Assembly (NCBI RefSeq): GCF_900000175.1
Contig: NZ_CWGJ01000025.1
Span: forward strand, 126,396-190,395
Direction of reading: 5' to 3'
Length of the DNA: 64,000 nt
Source of the DNA: Estrella lausannensis
Lineage (GTDB): Bacteria > Chlamydiota > Chlamydiia > Chlamydiales > Criblamydiaceae
Shown: in pieces, positions 54,572 to 61,802 of the stretch
Layout: the number at the start of each line of letters is the position of its first letter
How positions within the stretch are numbered: the stretch's first letter is position 1
The notes under the pieces: generated by a model
The model's database searches: none
The model's input: the letters and a program-made list of their open reading frames with translations, nothing else
What the model was told of the DNA's origin: nothing
Made by a program: the position numbers and the translations under genes

Positions 54572-55408
54572 TGCCGGCGTGATCAGGGACCTTTTGCTCT
54601 CTGCGTAATTCGTAAGGGCGGAGACTTCTTCCACCGGGAATCTGGGGTTCCTCTCAAGAAGTTCAAGGGCGGTCTTTCCTTTTTTATCTTCTACGCTAAC
54701 ATCCAGGCCATGATCGATCATATTTTTTATCAACTGGACAATCGAGTCGCGGTTTAACGTCATATAGCTCATTCCCATATCAACCAAGGTAAAGAGTGCG
54801 GTCGGGTATTTGTCGGCGTGTTTTTCAGATAAGCTTAAATTCGGGTCAAAGCCTGCGGCTAGCAAGTGATTGGCCTCTTCGATATCCTTATCGTTTGCGA
54901 GGTGGGTGAATTTGTAGCAGGCGATCTTTTCAGGCTGGTTGAAAAAGGTGGCTTGGTTGACCACATTGCTGATTTTCTCGGCTTTCCAAGAGAGGGAGTG
55001 ATCGGATTTGAGCTCTTCGATGAGTGACGTGGGGAAAAGGGGGGCTCCTCCCTCTGGACTCCACAGATAGACATGGATTTTGAGATCGGGATTATTCAAG
55101 ACAAAATTGACTCGGGTATCCAATTCTTTGATGTAGATTTTTGTTTTTTCTTGCAGGCTGACATTTTGAAGCTGTTTTATCCTTGCCGGAAGCAGGCTCT
55201 CGATATGGTTTTGCAAATTGGCGTTTTTCTTAACAACTGTGGCCCATTGCTTGCAGACTTGTGGAAGGGTTGGCAGGTCTTCCAAGTCAAGAAAAGAGAA
55301 TAGATAAGCTAGTGAGTCTCCATCCAGACCGTTTTTTTCAGAGGGCGGTGAAGGAATAGACGGGGTTGTCAATTGAGCTGCCCCTGCTAGATGGGATGAC
55401 ACGGTCAT
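54533..55408 (-). CDS. F-box and ankyrin protein, candidate ubiquitin-ligase effector
   Basis: 291 residues with AGGAG 8 bases before the ATG. After a polar, Ser/Pro-rich N-terminus (1-25) comes an F-box (about 28-66): LDGDSLAYLFSFLDLEDLPT and LPQVCKQWATVVKKNANLQ follow the eukaryotic pattern including VCKxW. The C-terminal half has ankyrin-like units (LLAAGFDPNLSLSEK; MIDHGLDVSVEDKKGKTALE). In eukaryotes F-box proteins join Skp1-Cullin ligases and choose substrates; bacterial F-box proteins act in the host cell. Convergent with the giant ankyrin gene, 39-base overlap. Own promoter at 55450-55479. Transfer from a eukaryote at some time is likely. Confidence 0.85.
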   Translation of the reverse strand: MTVSSHLAGAAQLTTPSIPSPPSEKNGLDGDSLAYLFSFLDLEDLPTLPQVCKQWATVVKKNANLQNHIESLLPARIKQLQNVSLQEKTKIYIKELDTRVNFVLNNPDLKIHVYLWSPEGGAPLFPTSLIEELKSDHSLSWKAEKISNVVNQATFFNQPEKIACYKFTHLANDKDIEEANHLLAAGFDPNLSLSEKHADKYPTALFTLVDMGMSYMTLNRDSIVQLIKNMIDHGLDVSVEDKKGKTALELLERNPRFPVEEVSALTNYAESKRSLITPALRSQLLGTGNRA

Positions 55409-55449
55409 AAATTATTCTCCTGGATTAGGAAAGGAATTACAGTTGTATA

Positions 55450-55479
55450 ATTCTAATTAATTTGTTTGTTTTTTGTAAA
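55450..55479 (-). promoter_or_regulatory. Promoter for the F-box gene
   Basis: Minus strand TTTACA (55479-55474), 18 bases, TAGAAT (55455-55450), in AT-rich DNA. Each box has five of six consensus bases. Predicted start is near 55443, about 35 bases before the ATG. Confidence 0.6.
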
Positions 55480-55501
55480 TTAATATTAATAATTGTTTTT
55501 T

Positions 55502-55604
55502 AATTACGGGAGCGCAGGGGGTAGCACTAGCTTTTTCCTAAAGTGAGATTTTTAAGCTCTCGGAAGCTTCTGTATCAAACTTTTGATTTACCGCTCCCGT
55601 AATT
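55502..55604. repeat. 13-bp perfect inverted repeat between divergent promoters
   Basis: AATTACGGGAGCG (55502-55514) and CGCTCCCGTAATT (55592-55604) are exact reverse complements 77 bp apart. A small hairpin AAGCT-CTCGGA-AGCTT sits between (about 55553-55568). The left arm is upstream of the F-box promoter and the right arm lies in the spacer of the possible rodA promoter. It is unrelated in sequence to the dispersed palindromic family. Confidence 0.75.
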
Positions 55605-55615
55605 TCCTTTAAACT
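55587..55615 (+). promoter_or_regulatory. Possible rodA promoter
   Basis: TTTACC (55587-55592), 17 bases, TAAACT (55610-55615); four of six matches in each box. Predicted start about 55622, 27 bases before the rodA ATG. The right arm of the inverted repeat lies within the spacer. Confidence 0.4.
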
Positions 55616-55648
55616 ACAGGGCATTTGCGACGCTCCTAAAGGTTTTGC

Positions 55649-56785
55649 ATGTGGTGGAATCCTAAGCTTCTGATGAGGCTCGATTTTCGAGTGATACCGA
55701 TCATATTTGCCCTGATGCTAATCAGCCTCTTGGTGATTTCCTCCTATTCGGAACCTTTGAATATGGAAGGAGAGTCCCACTTTTTTACCACGACCGTTCT
55801 GGTGCAGATCCAGTGGTTTGCTATCGGATGGCTGCTCTTTTTATTCTTTGCTGGATTCGACTACAACAAACTCAGGGAGTGGACCTGGTTTCTTTATGCG
55901 CTCATGATCGTCCTGCTCGTAGGTCTTTTTTTTACCGATCCCATTCAGCGGGTGCACAGGTGGTATAAAGTTCCCTTCATCGGCGCCAGCCTTCAGCCTT
56001 CGGAGTATGCTAAGATAGCTGTCGTAATCACCTTAAGCTGGTTTCTCGAAAGAAAAAAGCATGTCTCCGATCACCTTTCCACGGCCTTCCAGGCCTTTGT
56101 CATTACAGGTATCCCGTTTTTACTGATTTTCAAACAGCCTGATCTTGGAACCGCGCTGGTTCTGTTCCCTATCACTCTTGTCATGTTCTATTTTGGAGGC
56201 GCCCATCCCTTTCTTGTGCGGGTGATGTCCTATTTAGGGTTGGTTGGGGTTCTGATCATTGCGGTTATTTTTTTAAATATCGTCCCGCATCAAACGATCA
56301 AGCCCTACGCACTGAATTTTTTGAAAGAGTATCAGTTCGACAGGCTCGACCCCAACACTCCTCACCAAAAAGCGGCGCAAACAGCGATTGCCGTCGGAGG
56401 GGTTTTTGGCACGGGTTTTAAAAAGAGCGAATTTGTCAAAGGGGGTTGGTTGCCGGCGCCTTTTACTGACTCTGTTTTCCCAGCTTTTGGCGAAGAATTC
56501 GGGCTACTTGGGCTTTTACTCATCCTTGCGCTTCTTTTTGCTTTGATCTATTGTTCCTTTCAGGTCTCGGCAGTCGCCAAGGATCACTTTGGAAGGCTGT
56601 TGTCTGCCGGTATCGCCGTCTTGATTGCCATGCATGTGATTGTTAACATCGGCATGATGTCGGGATTTTTGCCGATCACAGGCGTTCCGCTGACGCTTAT
56701 CACTTACGGGGGCTCATCAGTCCTCTCGACCATGACAGCGCTTGGGGTATTGCAAAGCGTATATAGCAGGAGGTTCATGTTCTGA
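55649..56785 (+). CDS. rodA: RodA/MrdB, SEDS-family peptidoglycan glycosyltransferase
   Basis: 378 residues, about ten membrane helices. AAAGG lies 7 bases before the ATG. The SEDS features are visible: GASLQPSEYAKIAVVI, QPDLGTALVLFPITL, GGWLPAPFTDSVFPAFGEE with the conserved acidic loop, and GVPLTLITYGGSSVLSTM at the end. It polymerises peptidoglycan with a class B PBP; chlamydiae use such enzymes mainly at the division site. It shares TGATG with the next gene. Confidence 0.93.
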   Translation: MWWNPKLLMRLDFRVIPIIFALMLISLLVISSYSEPLNMEGESHFFTTTVLVQIQWFAIGWLLFLFFAGFDYNKLREWTWFLYALMIVLLVGLFFTDPIQRVHRWYKVPFIGASLQPSEYAKIAVVITLSWFLERKKHVSDHLSTAFQAFVITGIPFLLIFKQPDLGTALVLFPITLVMFYFGGAHPFLVRVMSYLGLVGVLIIAVIFLNIVPHQTIKPYALNFLKEYQFDRLDPNTPHQKAAQTAIAVGGVFGTGFKKSEFVKGGWLPAPFTDSVFPAFGEEFGLLGLLLILALLFALIYCSFQVSAVAKDHFGRLLSAGIAVLIAMHVIVNIGMMSGFLPITGVPLTLITYGGSSVLSTMTALGVLQSVYSRRFMF

Positions 56786-57228
56786 TGGATAATCAAAAAG
56801 GGCACGATTTCTTTTTTCACGAAGGGACATGGCTTGGCGAGGGACGGGTTCAGTTCAGCGGATCGGCTGACGAAATTAAGTTCTACACCAAATGGCAGGT
56901 TGGCAGCGAGAAAAATGGAGCGATTGTTTTAAAGCAGCTTGTCGAAATGCAGGGCATCAATGAAAAGATGTTAAACACCTACACGCTCCAGTCGATCCAA
57001 AACGAGAAATTCGAGATCAGCTTGACCAATGACCTTTTGCAAGACGTCAGGGGGAAAGGTGTTTATGACACGGGCAAGATCGCCTGGGAGTTCACTTCGA
57101 AAGGTATTTTCGAGGGGTTCGAGATTTTTGAGAAAAAAGCCGACGGAACCTATCAGTTCCATGCCGAATACTCGACAGAAGACCTCTTCAGGACTGTCAT
57201 TGATGGAGTCCTCTGGAAAAAATTTTAA
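56785..57228 (+). CDS. Small beta-rich protein of unknown function
   Basis: 147 residues, start overlapping the rodA stop by one base, so certainly co-translated. Alternating hydrophobic and polar residues (EIKFYTKWQV, KFEISLTNDL, KGVYDTGKIAWEFTSKGIF) suggest an antiparallel beta-barrel, perhaps lipocalin-like. No signal peptide, Cys or catalytic motif. I do not recognise it. The coupling with rodA may mean only shared expression. Confidence 0.75.
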   Translation: MDNQKGHDFFFHEGTWLGEGRVQFSGSADEIKFYTKWQVGSEKNGAIVLKQLVEMQGINEKMLNTYTLQSIQNEKFEISLTNDLLQDVRGKGVYDTGKIAWEFTSKGIFEGFEIFEKKADGTYQFHAEYSTEDLFRTVIDGVLWKKF

Positions 57229-57243
57229 TCTAGGGCGAGAGTT

Positions 57244-57403
57244 TATCTAAAGTGCCTTAAAACTTAGTCTGGGCAGAGAGAGCTCCCCCAGATTGAAACA
57301 TTGCAAGCCGCCCGATGTTAGAAATATGAGGCGACTTGCAATGTCTCGATCCTTACGGCTCTCGATTTCCTAAAAAGTCAAATTTTAAGGAGCTTGCGGC
57401 ATA
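57244..57403. repeat. Dispersed palindromic element, full-length copy 7, inverted centre
   Basis: 160 bp from TTATCTAAAGTGCCTTAAAA to TTTTAAGGAGCTTGCGGCATA. Inner arms GATTGAAACATTGCAAGCC and GCGACTTGCAATGTCTCGATC surround GATGTTAGAAATATGAG, which is the reverse complement of the usual centre. The element is therefore in the opposite orientation to copies 1-6. Confidence 0.8.
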
Positions 57404-57657
57404 TAGCGGGCGCCTTTCGGGTGCATGTTTGGTGCTTTCCACCCTTTGCATGGTGGTGTCTAAAAAGCCGAAAAGCCGCAAGAGCAGATACTAGATCCGA
57501 CAATTGGAGCGAGCGCTCCCTCAGAATTTGTGCCATCCGGTCGTCGATGATCCCGAAAAGATAGATTTCATCCTCGGGCAGAGATCTTTTAGCATCCAAA
57601 AGTTTCGCGGTATAAGCATCTTGATGAGAAAGTCATGGATATTTTGCTCCCTGAATG
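57404..57657. other. Gene-free stretch with a possible gene remnant
   Basis: On the minus strand the frame ending near 57400 reads SLPEDEIYLFGIIDDRMAQI and onward through about 57440, protein-like in composition. It has no ATG and is closed by a stop upstream near 57633-57635. It may be a remnant of an interrupted gene or chance. Nothing else is recognised before the partial element at 57658. Confidence 0.25.
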
Positions 57658-57687
57658 GATACCGAATTTTGAGACGCGTTCGGTATA
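57658..57687. repeat. Minimal palindromic element
   Basis: About 30 bp: ATACCGAATTTTGAGACGCG followed by TTCGGTAT. It contains the right arm and a second ATACCGAA end, as if nearly everything between the two termini was deleted. Confidence 0.5.
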
Positions 57688-57750
57688 TCTTGCATAATGC
57701 AAGGCGAAGCCAAATGTCAATGCTGCAGGAAGTTGTTGAAACGGGAGGGA

Positions 57751-57780
57751 AAAAAAAGGGGCTTTAAAAAGCCCCTTTTT
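57751..57780 (-). terminator. Rho-independent terminator of the str operon
   Basis: On the minus strand AAAAAGGGGC-TTTTTA-AAGCCCC is followed by a run of T. The stem (AAGGGGCTTT paired with AAAGCCCCTT) is GC-rich at its core. It begins about 12 bases after the rpsJ stop. Confidence 0.9.
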
Positions 57781-57792
57781 AGAATCTAAGCT

Positions 57793-58131
57793 TTACGCTT
57801 TGATTTTGATATCTACACCGGCAGGAAGAGTGAGCGTTTTTAACGCATCGATTGTCTTCGCTGTGGGGTTTAAGATGTCGATTAGCCTTTTGTGAGTTCT
57901 GATCTCATACTGGTCGCGCGACTTTTTGTCGACGTGCGGCGATCTGAGAACTGTGAACTTCTCACAGCGGGTCGGCAAAGGGATCGGGCCTGCTACTGCA
58001 GCGCCTGTTCTCTTTGCTGTTTCAACGATATCTTCTGTAGAGCGGTCAAGAAGTCTTTGATCGTAGCCTTTAAGGCGGATGCGGATCTTCTGCCTGCTCT
58101 GCTTGGGAGTTGCTTTATCTTGTTTAACCAT
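57793..58131 (-). CDS. rpsJ: Small ribosomal subunit protein uS10
   Basis: 112 residues. [20 protein letters not shown], then [20 protein letters not shown] and [18 protein letters not shown] are typical of S10. It has a short Lys/Gln-rich N-terminal extension of about 12 residues. It lies 12 bases after fusA; a tuf gene is not present between them. This rpsL-rpsG-fusA-rpsJ order is, as I recall, that of the chlamydiae. Confidence 0.97.
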   Translation of the reverse strand: MVKQDKATPKQSRQKIRIRLKGYDQRLLDRSTEDIVETAKRTGAAVAGPIPLPTRCEKFTVLRSPHVDKKSRDQYEIRTHKRLIDILNPTAKTIDALKTLTLPAGVDIKIKA

Positions 58132-58143
58132 GTTGTCAAAACC

Positions 58144-60228
58144 TTATTTCTTGGTAATTTCTTCCTGGATTTTCGCAGGTACGGGTGCGAAATGGCTTGG
58201 CTGCATCACAAAGGAGGCGCGTCCCGAAGAGAGCGATCTCAATTGTGTGGAGTAGCCGAACATCTCGGAGAGCGGTACTTCTGCGTGGACAAGCACAGCA
58301 CCCTTCAAGTTTTCCTGGCCGACGATCTGGCCGCGGCGGCGGTTCAAGTCGCCGATCACATCTCCCATCGCAGAGTCAGGAGTTGTGGCGTCGACTTTCA
58401 TGATCGGCTCAAGCAGGATCGGAGCGCATTTTTTCGCTGCGTCCTTGATGGCCATCGATCCGCAGATCTTAAATGCCATTTCGTTCGAGTCGACATCGTG
58501 GTAGGAACCAAAAACGATATCAACAACGACGTCTACAAGGTTGAAGCCGGCAAGAACGCCTGTGGAAAGACCCTCTTCGATCCCTTTGATAACCGCAGGG
58601 ATGTATTCTCTTGGGATCACACCACCGACAATCTTGTTGTTGATCTCGTTGCCCTTACCTTTTTCGTTCGGGCGAATATCGATTTCAACGTGGGCGTATT
58701 GTCCGCGTCCGCCAGACTGTTTGACAAACTTGGTTTGCGATGAGCCGGGCTTGGTGATGGTCTCTTTGTAGGCAACCTGAGGTTTACCGACGTTGGCCTC
58801 AACGCTGAACTCTCTCTTCATCCTGTCGTGCAGGATTTCGAGGTGAAGTTCGCCCATCCCCTTGATGATCGTCTGTCCTGTTTCTTCGTTGGTTGAAACG
58901 CGGAAAGTAGGATCTTCTTCGGAGAGGGAGGAGAGGGCCATCGACAGCTTTTCACGGTCTGCCTTGGACTTCGGTTCGATCGCCATTTCGATAACGGGCT
59001 CAGGGAACTCCATTTTCTCAAGGAGAAGAGGAGTGCTCGGATCGCACAGGGTATCTCCTGTTGTCGTTCCTTTAAGACCGATGCAAGCAGCGATGTCGCC
59101 GGTGTAAAACGCATCCCTTTCCTTACGCTGGTTAGCGTGCATCTCGATAAGACGGGATATACGCTCTTTGTTATCTTTCGTCGTATTGATGACGGTGCTA
59201 CCCTTTTCAAGGGTTCCAGAGTAGAGGCGGATGTAGGTAAGACGGCCGACGTACGGGTCTGTCATTACTTTGAAGGCCAGAGCTGCAAAAGGAGCTGTGT
59301 CTTCAGGTTTGACGAAGACGTGCTGGTCTGTCTTCAAGTCGATCGCTTTAACAGGCTTTCTGTCGAGCGGCGAAGGAAGCCAGTTGACGACCGCGTCCAG
59401 GATCTGCTGCACACCTTTGTTTTTAAAGGCAGCGCCGCAAAGGACTGCGTTCATCTTGTTTTCGCAGACGCCTTTTCTGATGGCTGCGATGACTTCTTCT
59501 TCCGTGAGTGTCTCCGGCGCTTCGAGAACCTTCATCATGAACTCGTCGCTCTCTGCGATCGTCGCCAGTTCTTCGAGCAGGCTTGCTCTGTATTCTTCAG
59601 CGAGTTCTTTCATGTCATCTGGAATTTCAGTAACTGAAAACTTCTCGTTTTTGGACTCTTCGTCGAACATGATGGCTTTCATCGAAACTAAGTCTACCAA
59701 GCCGATGAAATCCGCTTCGGCTCCGATGGGGAGCTGAACGGGGATGGCGTTGGCGTGCAGTTTCTCTTTCATCGAGTTGACGGCGGATAAGAAGTCGGCT
59801 CCTGTACGGTCCATCTTGTTGACGAATGCGATACGGGGTACGCCGTATTTATCTGCCTGACGCCATACGGTCTCGGACTGTGGCTCGACGCCTGAAACAG
59901 CGCAGAATACCGCTACAGCACCATCAAGAACGCGCAGGGATCTTTCCACTTCGATTGTGAAGTCGACGTGACCTGGGGTGTCGATGAGGTTGATCTTGCA
60001 GTCTTTCCAGAATACAGTAGTCGCAGCGGATGTGATCGTGATACCACGCTCCCTTTCCTGCTCCATCCAGTCCATCGTCGCGCCGCCTTCGTGCACCTCG
60101 CCGATTTTGTGTGAACGGCCGGAGTAGTAAAGGATCCTTTCGCTCGTCGTTGTCTTACCGGCATCGATGTGGGCCATGATACCGATATTACGTACTTTGT
60201 TAAGCTTTTCGTTAGCAGGTCTTGACAT
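58144..60228 (-). CDS. fusA: Translation elongation factor G
   Basis: 694 residues, full length. GTPase motifs: [15 protein letters not shown] (G1), the G2/G3 region with [11 protein letters not shown] and DTPGHVDFT, and NKMDRTGAD (G4). Domain IV with [16 protein letters not shown] and the C-terminal [17 protein letters not shown] are intact. It drives translocation of the ribosome. It is 12 bases after rpsG. Confidence 0.98.
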   Translation of the reverse strand: MSRPANEKLNKVRNIGIMAHIDAGKTTTSERILYYSGRSHKIGEVHEGGATMDWMEQERERGITITSAATTVFWKDCKINLIDTPGHVDFTIEVERSLRVLDGAVAVFCAVSGVEPQSETVWRQADKYGVPRIAFVNKMDRTGADFLSAVNSMKEKLHANAIPVQLPIGAEADFIGLVDLVSMKAIMFDEESKNEKFSVTEIPDDMKELAEEYRASLLEELATIAESDEFMMKVLEAPETLTEEEVIAAIRKGVCENKMNAVLCGAAFKNKGVQQILDAVVNWLPSPLDRKPVKAIDLKTDQHVFVKPEDTAPFAALAFKVMTDPYVGRLTYIRLYSGTLEKGSTVINTTKDNKERISRLIEMHANQRKERDAFYTGDIAACIGLKGTTTGDTLCDPSTPLLLEKMEFPEPVIEMAIEPKSKADREKLSMALSSLSEEDPTFRVSTNEETGQTIIKGMGELHLEILHDRMKREFSVEANVGKPQVAYKETITKPGSSQTKFVKQSGGRGQYAHVEIDIRPNEKGKGNEINNKIVGGVIPREYIPAVIKGIEEGLSTGVLAGFNLVDVVVDIVFGSYHDVDSNEMAFKICGSMAIKDAAKKCAPILLEPIMKVDATTPDSAMGDVIGDLNRRRGQIVGQENLKGAVLVHAEVPLSEMFGYSTQLRSLSSGRASFVMQPSHFAPVPAKIQEEITKK

Positions 60229-60240
60229 ATGAATTCTCCC

Positions 60241-60714
60241 TTACCATTTGTAATGGGCGAAAGCTTTGTTTGCTTCGGCCATGCGGTGAGTATCATCTTT
60301 CTTCTTGATTGTCGTTCCCTGGTTGTTGAAGCAGTCAGAAAGCTCCGCGGCAAGCCTTTCGTCCATAGCGCGGCCGGCTTTAGCTCTGGAGTGCTGAATG
60401 ATCCATCCCATCGCCATCGAAATTCTTCTGTTGGCGGGGATTTCAATGGGCACCTGGTATGTGGCGCCGCCGATACGTCTCGATTTAACTTCGAGCGCCG
60501 GCTTTGCGTTTTCAAGAGCCTGCTCAAATGCGGCAAGAGGATCTTCCGCTTTGACTCTTTTTGCGAATTTTTCGAGCGCGTCATACACGATGCGCTGGGC
60601 AACGGATTTTTTTCCGTCGTACATGATTTTGTTTACGAATTTCGCGAGAAGGCAGCTCTGATACACTGGATCAGGAGCTGTTTGCCTCTTCTCGGCGCGT
60701 CTTCTTCTTGACAT
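60241..60714 (-). CDS. rpsG: Small ribosomal subunit protein uS7
   Basis: 157 residues. [20 protein letters not shown] is the usual S7 start, and [20 protein letters not shown] and [20 protein letters not shown] follow. It binds 16S rRNA and in E. coli represses its own operon. A GAGGAGT-like ribosome site precedes it in a 191-bp gap after rpsL that holds two hairpins. Confidence 0.98.
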   Translation of the reverse strand: MSRRRRAEKRQTAPDPVYQSCLLAKFVNKIMYDGKKSVAQRIVYDALEKFAKRVKAEDPLAAFEQALENAKPALEVKSRRIGGATYQVPIEIPANRRISMAMGWIIQHSRAKAGRAMDERLAAELSDCFNNQGTTIKKKDDTHRMAEANKAFAHYKW

Positions 60715-60805
60715 AGGTGTTTACTCCTCATAATTTCTAGATGTTTACGGCTCATCTTTAAGCCGCTCTATTCGTATTAGAGGAAGATTCCAACCCCGTT
60801 CACCC

Positions 60806-60823
60806 GGCATATGGGCATATGCC
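60806..60823. promoter_or_regulatory. Hairpin in the rpsL-rpsG spacer
   Basis: GGCATATG-GG-CATATGCC, 8-bp perfect stem. It lies 91 bases upstream of the rpsG start within the transcript. It may be a target for S7 autoregulation or a remnant; inference only. Confidence 0.4.
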
Positions 60824-60879
60824 TGCGCGTGATGAGTGCTTTTAGCTTAACTTACAGCCCAAGCACCGATCGCGGGCCA

Positions 60880-60900
60880 GGAGGCACATAGGGTGCTTCC
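60880..60900 (-). promoter_or_regulatory. Hairpin just after the rpsL stop
   Basis: Minus-strand GGAAGCAC-CCTAT-GTGCCTCC pairs over seven of eight positions, 5 bases after the rpsL stop. There is no T-run, so it is more likely an mRNA processing or stability element than a terminator. Confidence 0.4.
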
Positions 60901-60905
60901 TAGCG

Positions 60906-61277
60906 TTACTTAGGCTTTTTAGCCCCGTATTTGGATCTTCCTTGTTTTCTGTCTTTTACAGCTGCGCAGTCTAGGCTTCCGCGGACGATGTGGTATCTCA
61001 CACCGGGAAGGTCTTTTACCCTGCCGCCTCTTACTAAGACGATGCTGTGTTCCTGAAGGTTGTGTCCTTCGCCGCCAATGTAGGCGATGACTTCTTGTCC
61101 TGTCGACAGACGGACCCATGCTACTTTACGGAGCGCGGAGTTCGGCTTTTTCGGCGTTTTGGTCTTTACCTGGAGGCAAACACCGCGGCGCTGAGGACAT
61201 TTCTTCAGAGCTGGCGACTTGCTGCGGCGCTTTTTGCTGACTCGCTCAGTGCGCACGAGTTGGTTGATTGTCGGCAT
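60906..61277 (-). CDS. rpsL: Small ribosomal subunit protein uS12
   Basis: 123 residues from ATG 61277, with AAGGAG 10 bases upstream; the TTG at 61286 is not used. [19 protein letters not shown] and [20 protein letters not shown] and [12 protein letters not shown] are canonical. [13 protein letters not shown] has the wild-type Lys associated with streptomycin sensitivity. First gene of the str operon, with a clear promoter at 61416-61444. Confidence 0.98.
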   Translation of the reverse strand: MPTINQLVRTERVSKKRRSKSPALKKCPQRRGVCLQVKTKTPKKPNSALRKVAWVRLSTGQEVIAYIGGEGHNLQEHSIVLVRGGRVKDLPGVRYHIVRGSLDCAAVKDRKQGRSKYGAKKPK

Positions 61278-61381
61278 TGATGCCAATCTCCTTGTTTTGT
61301 TGGTTCAGAGAATCGTCGTCTGCCTGTTGAAGGCAGCTTCAGAGCCTCAATGAAGCAAACTTGAGGGTTGCTTCATATAAT

Positions 61382-61405
61382 AAAAAAATCCACCCGATGG
61401 GTGGA
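61382..61405 (-). promoter_or_regulatory. 5'-end hairpin with T-run in the rpsL leader
   Basis: Minus strand TCCACCC-ATC-GGGTGGA (61405-61389) followed by seven T (61388-61382), the shape of an intrinsic terminator. It begins within a few bases of the predicted start of the rpsL transcript. It could be a 5' stability hairpin, an attenuator, or a terminator for transcription arriving from the gene upstream. Confidence 0.7.
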
Positions 61406-61415
61406 ATCAGCGGTT

Positions 61416-61444
61416 ATTATAGGAGATAAACAGTTTTTTAGCAA
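61416..61444 (-). promoter_or_regulatory. Promoter of the str operon
   Basis: Minus strand TTGCTA (61444-61439), 17 bases, TATAAT (61421-61416): four of six and six of six matches. The transcription start should be near 61408, giving a leader of about 130 bases. Confidence 0.75.
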
Positions 61445-61465
61445 AAGGAGTTTGCTGGAGGGGAA

Positions 61466-61489
61466 TAAGTCGGATCCCGATCCGACTTA
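61466..61489. repeat. 11-bp perfect inverted repeat upstream of the str promoter
   Basis: TAAGTCGGATC-CC-GATCCGACTTA. It ends 22 bp upstream of the -35 box. It could be a terminator hairpin for the upstream gene or an operator. The rest of 61490-61641 shows nothing that I can name. Confidence 0.7.
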
Positions 61490-61641
61490 AAAGTTATTTT
61501 TATAAAGGGCGCCAGACTCCTTCGTTCTTATTCTTAAGGTCAAAGTTCCAGGAGCTTCTAGGCTGAGGGGGTGTGAAAAAATAAGTTTGCGGAAAGCTCT
61601 TTTGCCCTCGAAAACAGGAAGGAGAGGATTCGACGCGGTAG

Positions 61642-61800
61642 ATACCGGAAGTGTCTCTGAATTTGGTTTTTTGAAAAAATGTTTCCTGTGATTGGAAGCT
61701 TATAAGTTGCCTAATATTAGAAATATGAGGGGGTTGTCCCCTTCCATTCCCGAGGCTTTCTACGACTCCTCATGCTCAACTTTGAGACACTTTCGGTATA
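61642..61800. repeat. Dispersed palindromic element, full-length copy 8, inverted centre
   Basis: 159 bp from ATACCGGAAGTGTCTCTGAA to TTTGAGACACTTTCGGTATA. The centre TAATATTAGAAATATGAGG is the reverse complement of that in copies 1-6. It begins 3 bp after the stop of the SopB-like gene and may terminate it. Confidence 0.88.
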
Positions 61801-61802
61801 AT

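Noticed and set aside
57378-57599. 73-codon minus-strand frame
   Set aside because: Composition is protein-like, but it starts only at TTG without a ribosome site and is closed by a stop a few codons upstream; noted as a possible remnant, not a gene.
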